DNA of 64,000 nucleotides. Origin: Astrocystis sublimbata. Its lineage: Eukaryota > Ascomycota > Sordariomycetes > Xylariales > Xylariaceae. Made by a program: the position numbers and the translations under genes. The stretch is from contig JAJNNY010000030.1 of NCBI GenBank assembly GCA_022453515.1, positions 186,001-250,000 of the forward strand, given 5' to 3'. Of the stretch, positions 49,686 through 61,100 are shown in pieces (the stretch's first letter is position 1; every line of letters begins with the position of its first letter). The notes beneath the pieces are model-generated. The model worked only from the letters and a program-made list of their open reading frames with translations, was not told where the DNA came from and did not search any database.

Positions 49686-51435
49686 TTAATACAACTTCAT
49701 CGTCGTTTTGCTGCGAAGTCCTTCGCCATACTTATAAAACACTACCGGAACTAGGGAGAATGCCAAGGCGAGAAACCCCAACAGCGTATTTCCCCAGCCA
49801 TAGTTGAGAGTTGCAACTGCAAGATCAGGTTAGCAGTGCGCCAGCTTCGAGGGATCAAGACCAATAAAGGCTTCGAGGGAGAGCAGTCAGTGATGGGGAC
49901 ATAGCTTACATAAGGACGGCCCTGCGACAGGTAGAAACGCGCCGGCGATGGATCGAAGCAGAATGTTGGCTGCAAGAGCGGAAGCTGCTGCTTCGGAGCC
50001 GAACATGTCCACCAAGTAAAGCTGCGATGGCAAGATAACGAAGAAGGCGCCGAATCCAACCAGGACGGTCCCAAGGATAGGAACGATCCAGTGTATGTGG
50101 TATTGAGCAGTCCAGCCGAATATGAACAAGCCTGCGCCGATGATAGGCGAGAACCAAATCATCATGACAAGTCTATATTCGGGTTTAGGCTTGGCGGCCT
50201 GATCGGCAGCCATGCGCTTCTGCTGGATCTTGTCGCTTAGCGCGCCAAACACAACGAGGCCAATGAGCTCTCCTAGACCGATGCCGATGTAAGCAAGGCC
50301 TGAAATACCGGTGCTAAAGCCGTAGACATCTCCGAATAGAGGTGCGAAAGCGGCGAATAGGAGGTATAGTAAGCCAAAGACGAGGGCCACGAAGATTGAC
50401 ATCAAGAGTACAACTGGTGAGAATACCAGGAGTTGTATAGGGCGTATCAATGACGCAACCACGATGTGGGTGCCTTTGGGGCCTTTGTCAAACTTGGACT
50501 TGATATTCGGGTTCCCGGTCTCTCGGCGAAGTCTTGCAGCCCTGCGTTCGAGCAAGATATGGGGGTGAGTTTCGCGCATGAGGATCAACGTGGCAATGGC
50601 GGCGACGCCACCCTGTGAGAAAGTCAGTAATTATGGAGGTAGTGTTATGGGCGGAGAAAGCGTACGAGGATAGCAACAAGCCAGAAAGTCCATCTCCAAC
50701 CCAAACCTGCCGACAGAAAGCCGCCAATGACCGGGCCAATGACCTTGAATGCGCGTTAGTACTCAGTAGTATGTATCGATGTTCTTGCTAGATGGTGGTA
50801 CGTACCGGTCCGAGGAGAGGGCCCAGCCCAAAGAGGGCACTGCCCAAACCCCTTCTCTCCAGAGGTAGAACATCGGCAATGGTGCCTCCACCTATGGTGA
50901 GCGGGGCGGAGCCTGCGAAGCCGGAGAGGAAGCGGAAAACCAAGTATTCGGCGGTGTTGCGACTGAGAGCGCATGCTACAACAAAGACGATGAAGATTAG
51001 GTTGCTCGAGTGATAGACAACCAGGCGGCCATAGAGCTCGGAAATGGGGGAGATGAAGAGTGGACCGAGGGCGAAACCGAGTAGATAGATGGTGACGGTC
51101 AGAGTGGCGATGGTCTCGCTCTCGATGCCAAAGTCGACAATCAAACCGCCAACGCCCGGAGCGACGACGGTGGCAGCGATATTGACGATCATGCTCAATA
51201 CGGCAACGATGATGATGTGTCCGAAACTCTTCTGGCCCGGCCAGTTCAGGGGGTTTTCCGTGTCATTGGGGCCCGACCAGTCCACTTGCAGAGATTCTTG
51301 GGTGGAGAGCGGTGTTGAGGCGCCGGCCTTGGCCTCGACGTCGATACTGCTTTGATCGCCCATTTTTCTGATAGTAGAGTCGCCAGCGAGTTCAAATCTT
51401 GGGGAAGAAGCAACTGATGGTGATGGCGTTCTCAT
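49686..51435 (-). CDS. MFS transporter of the biosynthetic cluster (DHA1 type)
   Basis: Minus-strand exons 51435-50806, 50743-50666, 50612-49910 and 49816-49686 join in phase and encode 513 aa. Intron 1 has a perfect TACTAAC branch site. The start is the ATG at 51435 ([11 protein letters not shown]); the frame is open further upstream only from a TTG. After a hydrophilic N-terminus with [11 protein letters not shown] before TM1, about twelve TM segments follow, with motif-A-like [12 protein letters not shown] and the motif-C-like [21 protein letters not shown] spread across the first junction. By family it is a proton-driven efflux pump in the plasma membrane. Its place between the two regulators and next to the PKS-NRPS suggests it exports the cluster product or protects against it (inference). 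It shares a promoter region with the divergent Zn2Cys6 gene. Confidence 0.9.
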
Positions 51436-52360
51436 GCTGGCTTGTTGATTGTTGATGGCATCTTGGTGCAAGATATACTCAGAAGCATAATGATGGTCGA
51501 CTTAGCCATAGCTAGGCCGGATGTTGCAGGCGTTCTCCGGGCCCATGGTCCGTTGTCGTCGCCGCGGAGGTGGAGGATGGACTGGGGCGGCCATTGCATG
51601 TCCGGTCTGCGGATGTGGCCAGCCAAGTGAATGATAGAGAGATGTGGCAGACGGAGCAAAACGGCTTTGTCTTGACTTGTCTTGACTTAGACACGCGACA
51701 GCGCTTGGAATGCTTAATTGCTCCGCGGACGTGGAGATAGATCCGTCTTGGCGCAGGGAGATCTAGGGAGCCCCACTCTGACGGAGACTCGGCGATAAGC
51801 ACAAGCTCAAAGGGGCTAGCGTGATCGGACGAGCCCTTGTGCCTTTGTACTCCCGTCTGACTGGCGAGGCTGGTCCCCACTTTCTAGGTAGTAGAGTCCC
51901 GTCTCTCCTCGCCTGGGAGAGCGGCCGTGTACGAGTAATCTTCACGTCGCATGGCTGGTCCTCCCTCACGTGCTGGACTTTTGTCCAACACCTCGCCGCC
52001 CCTCGCCGTCCACACTGTAGAACTTCGACCAATGGATCCGCGCACCCGGCCACCCGGGGTCCAAAGCCTTTCTCTTTCTGACTTGCATCCAGATCCAGTG
52101 CACCCATGGCGGCGCCACGCGAAGACGAGACCGTGCTGAGCTGTCTGCCTGGGGCCTGGGTTGCCACACCCCGAGACACGTCGATATCCTCATCTTACTT
52201 TCCAATTTTTTATTTTTCTCGTTGTTCAGTACACCTGGGCATTGTGATTCTAGCCTTGCGGCACAGATTTCCTCTGCTTCGGCCGCCTTCCTCGTCGTGT
52301 CTCGCCCTCTCACAGTGGTCATATCGTGTCACGCAGGCTCGCTAGTCTACGCGACAAACA
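51436..52360. promoter_or_regulatory. Bidirectional promoter region of the transporter and Zn2Cys6 regulator
   Basis: The 925-bp gap separates two divergent cluster genes and is GC-rich in its middle. I looked for the palindromic TCG-N5-CGA site expected for AflR-type factors and did not find a clear copy. Short open frames on both strands overlap each other and are not supported as genes. Confidence 0.5.
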
Positions 52361-54815
52361 ATGGAGGATGCCGTCTCGTCTCCCGCCGCAGAGCAGGGGC
52401 AGGGACAGGGCGGGAATGGGCAGGGCGGGAGTGGTCGCCGGGCCAAGCCCAAGCCTACGTTGTCGTGTAATCTCTGCCGTCGACGAAAGTGAGTGTGCCA
52501 TGTCAAAAGTGACATGCTCGCTGGCTGACAACTTACCAGATTGCGCTGCGACCGTCGACAGCCTTGCCAGACGTGTTCCTCGCGCGGTCTTTCCTTGGCT
52601 TGTTCGTATTCGCACAATACCAACGCCAACGCCGTGCCGCAGCCGTCTCATGCCGCCCGCCCCAGCTTGCAGGATCGCCTGGTCCAGCTGGAGCAGCTTG
52701 TGATGAATGTAGTACAGAACCAGAGCCAGAGCCAGAGCCAGAACCACAATCCAACAGCACCAGCAACGCAAAGCAACGCGCCCACACCCCTACCCCTACC
52801 CTTACCAACAGACCTGAACATTAACATTGTTGCTCCCCAGCAAAATTCCGATGACTTGATCGGCACTCCCACAGCCCCGTCAACGCCTTCGGACAATGGC
52901 AGCTTACGGGTCAACGCTAATGAGTCCCGCTACGTTAGCGGCGCCCATTGGACTGCCATTCTCGATGGCCTAGCCGATCTAAGGGAGGACGTGGATCGCC
53001 AGGACCCTGCATCACAGACCCCTCCGACCCCTAGTCTCCAATTGCTCTATGGCTGCAACCCTACCTCCAGGAATGCCATCCTGGCTACCCTGCCGCCGAG
53101 ACCTACGGCTGATCGTAGCATATCGCGTTATTTCAATCTGCTGGATCTAGCCCCATGTGAGTCCTGCACCACGCTGCCATCCATAGCTTATCCCGGAACA
53201 TCAAGCTGATGTCTGCCCATCCGCCAGCTGCTATCCATAGTCACCAGTTCCTTCGTGAAGTAAGCTGCATATTCACCCACCCCGTCGTAGCAAATATAAC
53301 ATGAGCAGGCTGACGCATACAGTATGAGAAATTCTGGGAAGAGCCAAACGAAGCGCCCATCATGTGGGTTGGTCTACTACTCTCCATGCTCTGTCTCTCG
53401 ATGCTAGCTGAAGGAGCCGCCCACACGCGGGCGGGGGAAAAGCCCGACCCTCTGATAAATACGTATCGTGAAAGCATTGTACAGTGCCTTGTCATGGGTG
53501 AGTATACCAATCAAGGGCCTTACGTGCTGGAAACTCTCTTCCACTACCTCACTATTGAGTTTTCCGTCCGGAAGGACGCCGACAAGAACACGTGGCTTTT
53601 ACTCGGCGTCATCGTGAACCTCGCCATGGGGATGGGTTACCATCGTGACTCGTCTCACTTCCCCGGCATATCCCCCTTCGTTGGAGAGATGCGCCGCCGA
53701 ACCTGGGCAAACATCCTTCAGGGTGATATCCTCATCTCAACACAGATGGGGATGCCTCGTCTCATCAAAGAGTGGCAGTGTGACGTAAAAGAGCCTCGCA
53801 ATCTGAACGATACGGATTTCGATGAAGACACAGAACTTCTTCCTTCAAGCCGGCCTGAAACTGAGATGACTACTTCCCTCCATATCATTGCTAGAAGGAG
53901 AGTGTTCAAGGCCGTCGGTGCAGCTGTTGATTTGACGGCAGCGGTGGTACCGTTCCCGTACAGCGAAGTGATGAGAGTTGACCACATGTTGGAAACAGCG
54001 AAGGCCAGCATTCCATCCCCTTTGAGGATGAAGTCCCTCCAGTTATCAGTAACTGACTCGCCACAAGCTATTATGCACCGGCTATTCATTTCCATCATGT
54101 TTCACAAGGGCACGCTAGTACTGCATCGTAAATTCTTGAACGTACCCCCCGCCGACAGTGAAGTCGCGCCCTTCGCCTACTCCCATAATGCCTGTCTAGA
54201 AGCGTCGCTGAGCTTGCTAGACATCCAGCAAGTCATTAACGAAGAGACCCAGCTAGGTGGCCTGTTGCATAGCGTACGCTGGAGAGTGTCTTCGTTCTTG
54301 CATCATGAATTCTTGACAGCAACGATGATCTTATGTTGGATACTTCATCATGGGGTTGACAAGCTATGGCCAGATCACGCGCCGGCTACAGAAGACCGCA
54401 TAAAATCAAACCTCAAAAGATCTCACGATATCTGGTTAAGCCTAAGTAGCTCTTCACGTGATGCACGCAGGGCTTCGGAAACGCTTGCGCTCCTGTTCAA
54501 CCAGCTAGACCGAGCTGCATCATCAGCTACCCCACAACCACCATCATTGAATTTAGCAAGCAATATGGATCTAGACGATGCAACTTCTTTCAACATCATG
54601 AGTCATTTTCAAAGTAAGTGATTTCGGGAAGCATAAGACAGACAGGTGCAAGACGCTAATCCGCTCATGGCCAAGGTGAAACCTTCCCGCCTGTCATTCT
54701 AGAATCGTTCGATTCATATCAAATGAATCAAGATTTCCCTTGGGATGTGAATTTTATCGGGTCATGGGAATCTTCGGAAGTACCTGATAATGAGAATATA
54801 AAGTTGCCAAGTTAG
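52361..54815 (+). CDS. Zn2Cys6 transcription factor in the biosynthetic cluster
   Basis: Five exons, 52361-52488, 52540-53156, 53228-53259 (32 nt), 53323-54613 and 54676-54815, join in phase and encode 735 aa. The Zn2Cys6 cluster at about 36-65 is split by intron 1: CNLCRRRK then LRCDRRQPCQTC and a last Cys in LSLACSY. The N-terminus is Gly/Gln-rich. A short coiled coil (LQDRLVQLEQLVMNVV) follows, then a Gln/Ser/Asn low-complexity run coded by a CAGAGC repeat near 52721-52741. The fungal regulatory domain begins at about 240 with YFNLLDLAP and continues through MWVGLLLSMLCLSMLAEG, GMGYHRDSSHFPGISPFVGEMRRR and WANILQGDI. The TAG stop sits inside a TAGG microsatellite. Its promoter abuts the transporter's, and its 3' end lies 288 bp before the PKS start, so it is a plausible second cluster regulator. 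Confidence 0.87.
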
Positions 54816-54830
54816 GTAGGTAGGTAGGTA
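54813..54830. repeat. TAGG microsatellite overlapping a stop codon
   Basis: Four TAGG units and a partial fifth begin with the stop codon of the Zn2Cys6 gene and extend into its 3' flank. Confidence 0.8.
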
Positions 54831-54954
54831 TCGTGTAAAATAGGAGCTCATCTACGACACTCTCGCTATAATTCGGCTCGGCGTTTTTCGGTGCGTGCCC
54901 CTCGTCTCTAGACTTATCTTTACCATCAGGCAATGTACCATGTTCTCTCACCCG

Positions 54955-54967
54955 TATATATATTTAA
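54955..54967 (+). promoter_or_regulatory. TATA box of the PKS-NRPS gene
   Basis: A TATATATATTTAA run lies about 140 bp upstream of the PKS start codon in the 288-bp gap after the regulator gene. Its role is inferred from position and composition. Confidence 0.5.
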
Positions 54968-55103
54968 GGTCATTGTGCATTCCGAAAGCTTTATAGAATG
55001 CCAGATTCGTTCTTCAAGCAACACCCTCTTTGCATCGTCAGCTCAACCTCGCATTAGCATCACCAGCTCAACCTCACCTCGCTTTGCATCGTCTACAGAC
55101 ATC

Positions 55104-58100
55104 ATGCAGACCACACCAGAACCCATCGCAATTATTGGAAGTGGCTGTCGGTTCCCGGGGGATCTAACAGCCCCTCCAAACTATGGGAGCTCTTGAAGAG
55201 TCCCCGTGACCTCTCTGCCAAGGTGCCTAGTAACAGGTTCAATGTCGACACGTTCTACCACCCAGAGGCAACCCATCATGGCACAACCAATGCCACAAAG
55301 TCGTACTTTCTCGACGAAGATGTTACGAAGTTCGATGCTGGGTTTTTCAGCATCCAGCCGGTGGAGACCGAAGCCATCGACCCTCAGCAACGCCTCCTCC
55401 TAGAGACAGTTTACGATTCCCTCTGTAGCGCCGGTCTTCGAATGGAAAGCCTTCGCGGTTCTTCAACAGCTGTCTACGTCGGAATGATGTGTGACGACTG
55501 GTCCTCGATGGTGTTCAGGGACTGGGAATCACTCCCAACATACTCGGCGACAGGTGTAGCGCGCAGTATCGTTTCAAACCGTATCTCTTACTTTTTCGAC
55601 TGGCATGGGCCCTCCATGACGCTAGATACGGCCTGCTCTTCCAGTCTCGTGGCTGTCCATCACGCCATTCAGGCTCTGCGTAGCGGCGAATCGACAATTG
55701 CCGTGGCGTCTGGAACGAATTTGATCCTCAGTCCAGGTAAACCTCACTACCCCTAGGTTCTGCTTGGAGATTGACTGATGAATAAAATAGCCATGTATAT
55801 TGCGGAGACCAATCTTCGTATGCTCTCGCCATCTGGCAGATGTTCGATGTGGGATGTTGCCGCTGACGGGTACGCTCGCGGTGAAGGTGTTGCTGCGGTT
55901 GTGCTGAAGACCCTTCGTCAAGCGTTGGCTGATGGCGATCCCATTGAATGTGTGATACGCGAGACTGGCGTAAATCAGGATGGCCGCACTACTGGTTTGA
56001 CGGTACCGAGTAACCTTGCGCAAGCCGCTTTGATTCGAGACACGTATCGTCGTGCTGGCCTTGATTTACACAATGCCGACGACCGACCCCAGTTTTTCCA
56101 TGCCCACGGCACCGGAACTCAAGCCGGCGACCCTCAAGAGGCTGAGGCCATTTCTTCCTCGCTATTCCCAGATGGAATACATACCGAGCAAAAGCTTTAT
56201 GTCGGTTCTATAAAGACAGTGATAGGGCATACGGAAGGCTGTGCAGGCCTAGCGTCTCTGATAGGGACTTCTCTTGCTATTCGCAATAATGTCGTCCCAC
56301 CCAACTTACACTTCTCACAACTCAGCCCAAAGGTCAAGCCCTTCTATGAGAACCTGCACATTCCGACCGAGGCCACGTCCTGGCCCATCGTTCGTCCCGG
56401 CCAGGTAAGACGGGCGAGCATCAACAGTTTCGGTTTCGGAGGAACCAATGCCCACGCTATTATTGAAGCATATGAGGCTCGAAACTCAATATCTTCTGAT
56501 AGCAGCACAACATCATTATTTACCCCACTCACATTCTCTGCGGCTTCAGAAACGGCTTTGCTGAAAATGCTGTCGGATTACTCTGAATACCTTGACCAGA
56601 ATCCCGATGTGAAGTTGAGCGATTTGGCGTGGACATTGCAAGACCGCCGCTCTGTGTTCCCTTACCGAAAGGTTGTCGCGGGCACGGACTTGAAGAGTAT
56701 AACCAGGAAGCTCGCGGAGTTCGCGGGTTCGTCGACTTCTGCGCATCCTGACTTAAGCGTTCGCCAACCGAAGCTTCGTGGAACCCTTCGTATTCTGGGT
56801 ATTTTCACCGGCCAGGGAGCACAGTGGCCGCGCAGTAAGTATTCTGTTCACTCTTTAAATACTCTTAATGACTGACTGTTGCTGTAGTGGGCGCGATATT
56901 GCTCGAGTCCTCATCGTACGCTCGGCAAAGAATCTCAGAGCTTGACAGCGCGCTTCAGAGTCTGCCAGAGGAGGACCGCCCGCAATGGTCGATCTTGAAC
57001 GAACTCCTTGCCGGAATCGGGGACTCCCGTATTAGCGAAGCAGCACTATCGCAGCCGCTGTGCACTGCTGTACAGGTGCTCCTTGTGGATATACTGCATA
57101 CCGTGGGGGTTACCTTTACAGCTGTCACCGGACATTCCTCCGGTGAGATTGGAGCCGCCTATGCTGCAGGCCTCTTGTCAGCTGATGATGCGATCCGCAT
57201 TGCCTACTATCGAGGCTTATATGCGAAATTGGCTGCGTCTCCCAATGGCTCTAAAGGTGGTATGATGGCTGTCGGAACATCCCACCAGAATGCGCTTGAT
57301 TTCTGCCAGGAGCAGAAATATCTGGGCCGAATCGCAGTTGCTGCAGTCAACTCCTCATCTAGCGTTACCCTGTCTGGAGATATGGATGCCATCGACGAAG
57401 CACACGCCGAATTCAAAGATAAGCAGATCTTTGCCCGGAAGCTGAAGGTCGACACAGCTTATCACTCCGCGCATATGTTACCCTGCACTGATCCGTACCT
57501 GAAAGCTATGAAGCGAGTTCTCGTCAAGTCCGAAGGACGTCCTGGCCCTGTATGGTTCTCAAGTGTACACAATGGCGCCAAGATGTCAGTGGAAACTCTC
57601 GACGAGAGCTATTGGGTGGACAATATGTGTCAACCCGTCCTTTTCGCCAGTGCACTGGCTTCAGCCGCGTCGGAATGCGGACAGTTCGATTTGGCCATCG
57701 AAATTGGGCCTCACCCAGCCCTGAAAGGGCCAGCGACCGCGGTTTTGGAAGAGCTAGGCGCCGCAGTGCCCTACACTGGAGTCATTGCAAGAGGCCAAAA
57801 TGATGTCGAGGAGCTGGCAACTTTCCTGGGGTTTCTGTGGACTCGCTTGGGACCCGATCATGTCAAGCTGAGTGCCGCTCAGTCGCTTCTATCTGGCTCA
57901 GCTGACCCGCCGGTCACGTTGACAAACCTCCCGTTGTACCCCTTTGATCACCATAGAACTTACTGGTCTGGTTCGAGAGTGTCAAATCACTACAAGCACC
58001 GAAAAGATTCACCCAACCCCATTCTCGGTACTATATGCTCGGAGGGCATAACGACACAAGAAGTGCAGTGGAGAAATATCTTGCGTCCGGCCGAAACACC

Positions 58101-61100
58101 TTTCTTGAAGGGACATAAGCTCCAGGGCCAGACAGTGTTTCCTGCTACTGGCTATGTGTCCATGGCTATAGAGGCCATGAAATTCTTGGCAGGACAGGAC
58201 GAAATCAGGTGCTTTAAGCTCTCGGACATTGAAATCAACCGCGCCATTTCAATCAACGATGACGGACCTGGTGTTGAGACTATATTCAGCGTCAGTTCGA
58301 TTCATAGGACGCAAGATAGTGTCACGGCGAAATTTGCCTGCCACTCACTTCTTCCGGGCGACCAAACTGCATCACTGAATGCACGTGGGCACGCAACTAT
58401 TCAATTAGCACCTCCTGTCCCTGATTGTCTCCCTGTTATTAAGACGGACGCTTTTAACTTAGTTGACGTGAACACGGACAAGTTCTACGCAAGCCTACGT
58501 CGCATCGGTTATGAGTATTCACATCCGTTCCAGGGTTTCTCTCTAATCAGACGTAAGCCAAACTATGCCACCGGTCTTCTGACAGACCAGTCCGACTCTG
58601 AATGGCAAGACAATGTACTTGTGCATCCAGGGATGCTTGATACCGCTCTGCAAAGTGCATTTGCAGCATGGGCTTTCCCTGGGGACACACATATTTGGTC
58701 GTTGCACGTACCCACACGCATCTCGTCGATAACCATCAATCCCTACTTTACATCAATGGCCCTTGGGAAACAGAGAACATTACGATTTGAGGCGTTCATT
58801 CGCCACGGTGCTTCAATAGAAGGCGATATCCAACTCTATACAGAAGATGGCGATCACTCCTTTGTGCGGTTCGAGGCGGTGAAGCTTATGCCCTTCTCGC
58901 CTGCCTCTGCCAGCAACGACCTTCCCATGTTCTCAAGTCTCCACTACTGCCCTTCAAGTCCCGATGGTATTCTCGCAGCTCAAGGGGAGACGTTGACCCC
59001 AGCAGAGGTGGAGTTGTACAAGGACATCGAACGAATCGCCTTTTGGTACATCCGCCATGTGGCCGAGACGATAAAAGAGGAGGAAAGGAGCGATCTTCTT
59101 CCACATTTCAAACACTACCTCAGGTGGTGTGATCGCATGGTGGATTTGATATCACAGGGAGAAAATCACCAGGTTTCTCCAGAAGCCTTGTTGGATACTC
59201 GCCATCTCATTACGACCATTCTTCAAAAGTGAGTCTCCTTCGCTGCCCATAACCATGCCCATAGCCAAAGTACTAACTTTTTTCCGTTTAGATATAGAGG
59301 GCGAGACGATGTTCGTTTCGTGGAGGTCGTTGGTGACCATCTCGTCGAGGTCATACGAGCAGGTACCAGCATGCTTGAATACATGAATCAGGATGGTCTT
59401 CTGGCTTCGTTCTATGACGGAGGTTTAGCAGCGGGGCCCAACAACCGCTGGCTATCCCGTGTGGTGAGCCAGATTGCCACACGCTACCCAGACATGCACA
59501 TTCTGGAAATTGGTATGTTATGCATGAAGCTGCTCCTGACTACTGACGATGCGTGTTACTAATTCCATCAGGCGCGGGTACTGGAGGCACGACAGAATTC
59601 ATACTGCCTCTTCTGGGTCACTCGTTCTCTTCATATACTTTTACAGATTACTCTGGCGGGTTCTTCCCTGATGCTGAGAAGCGCTTCGAAGAATTTTCCA
59701 ACCGAATGATCTTCAAGACCTTCGACATGGAAAAGCTGCCTATGGAGCAAGGATTCGCTGAAGGTCACTACGACCTCATCATCGCGGCGAATGTGCTTCA
59801 CGTGTCGCCAGATATGGAAGGCACCATGGCCAACATTCGCCGACTTTTGAAGCCAGGTGGCTACCTCATCGGCCTTGAAGTCACAAACACTGAGCTTATG
59901 TTCAGCGGAATGACTGTTGGAACCCTGCCAGGTTGGTGGAGTGCCGCGGATATGGGCAGACCATGGGGCCCAGCTTTGACGCTGGACCAATGGAGTCATG
60001 TGCTCCGGAAAACTGGCTACTCCGGTATTGACAGCATCACCCCAGATATCAGCTCATCGCTTCCAGTCTCAGTCTTTATTTCTCAAGCTGTGGACGATCG
60101 CGTATCGCTGCTTCGCAACCCTACAGCCGCTGGGTTTCAGCTTGATGCCTTCGCGGGTGTCGTTGCTGTCATTGGTGGCCTTACACTACCCGTACACGGA
60201 CTTGTTGAGGAGATTCAGGCACACTTATCACCGGTCTTCGCCGAGGTAATGATATTTGAGACCCTGGAACAGATGTCTGAGGCACAAGATACACTGGTAC
60301 AAGGAATGACCGTCCTGAACCTAACGGACCTGGACCGACCATTTCTGGAAACTCAGTCGCGCGAGAAATTCGAGAGCCTGAAAACTCTCTGGGGTATTGC
60401 CGGCCCCATCGTTTGGGTTACCAAAGACGCTAGAGGTGGACAACCGTACTCGTATATGATGGTTGGTGTTGGACGGACTATCAAGACAGAGTATCCCAAC
60501 ATAAACCTTCAGGCTTTCGACATCGATACTCTCGGAGACCATTCGGCCCTCTCAATATCTGAAGCCCTAATCCAACATTATCTACTCAACACGTGGGCAG
60601 ATGATACAGCAAGCCTCCTATGGACCATTGAACCCGAGGTGTCTCTCCAAGACGGCCATACTATGCTCACTAGGCTTTTGCCCAGCGTAGCAAAGAACGA
60701 TAGATACAACTCACAACGCAGGACTGTGTTCAGCGACACCGATCCAACCCGTGAGACAGTCCGCCTTACTAATGCCGAGAATGCCTGGCAGGTACTGAAG
60801 ACATCTCCCCTCCAACTTCCCACCGATAACACGGCAGACCGTCGTACTGTTCGCATCACACATTCTCTCCTACGGTCTTTGAAGATTGGAGATTTCGGTT
60901 TCTTCCGATTATGCATGGGCATTGATACTGTCACAAGCGAAGCTGTGATTGCCCTTTCGAACTCGGAAGAATCACCTGCAGTGATCCCTCAGCAGTGGTG
61001 TATCAAGATCTCCAGCAGCTCTTCCAATCTTGGCAAACCTTGGGAGCTCCTTATCTCCCTAGCATCATATATTATTGCGGACAGGATAACTAGCATGGTT

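Noticed and set aside
55130..55169. A short intron explaining the KS frame change
   Set aside because: Possible GT donors before the acceptor-like CTAACAG would give introns of only about 24-34 nt and remove conserved KS residues.
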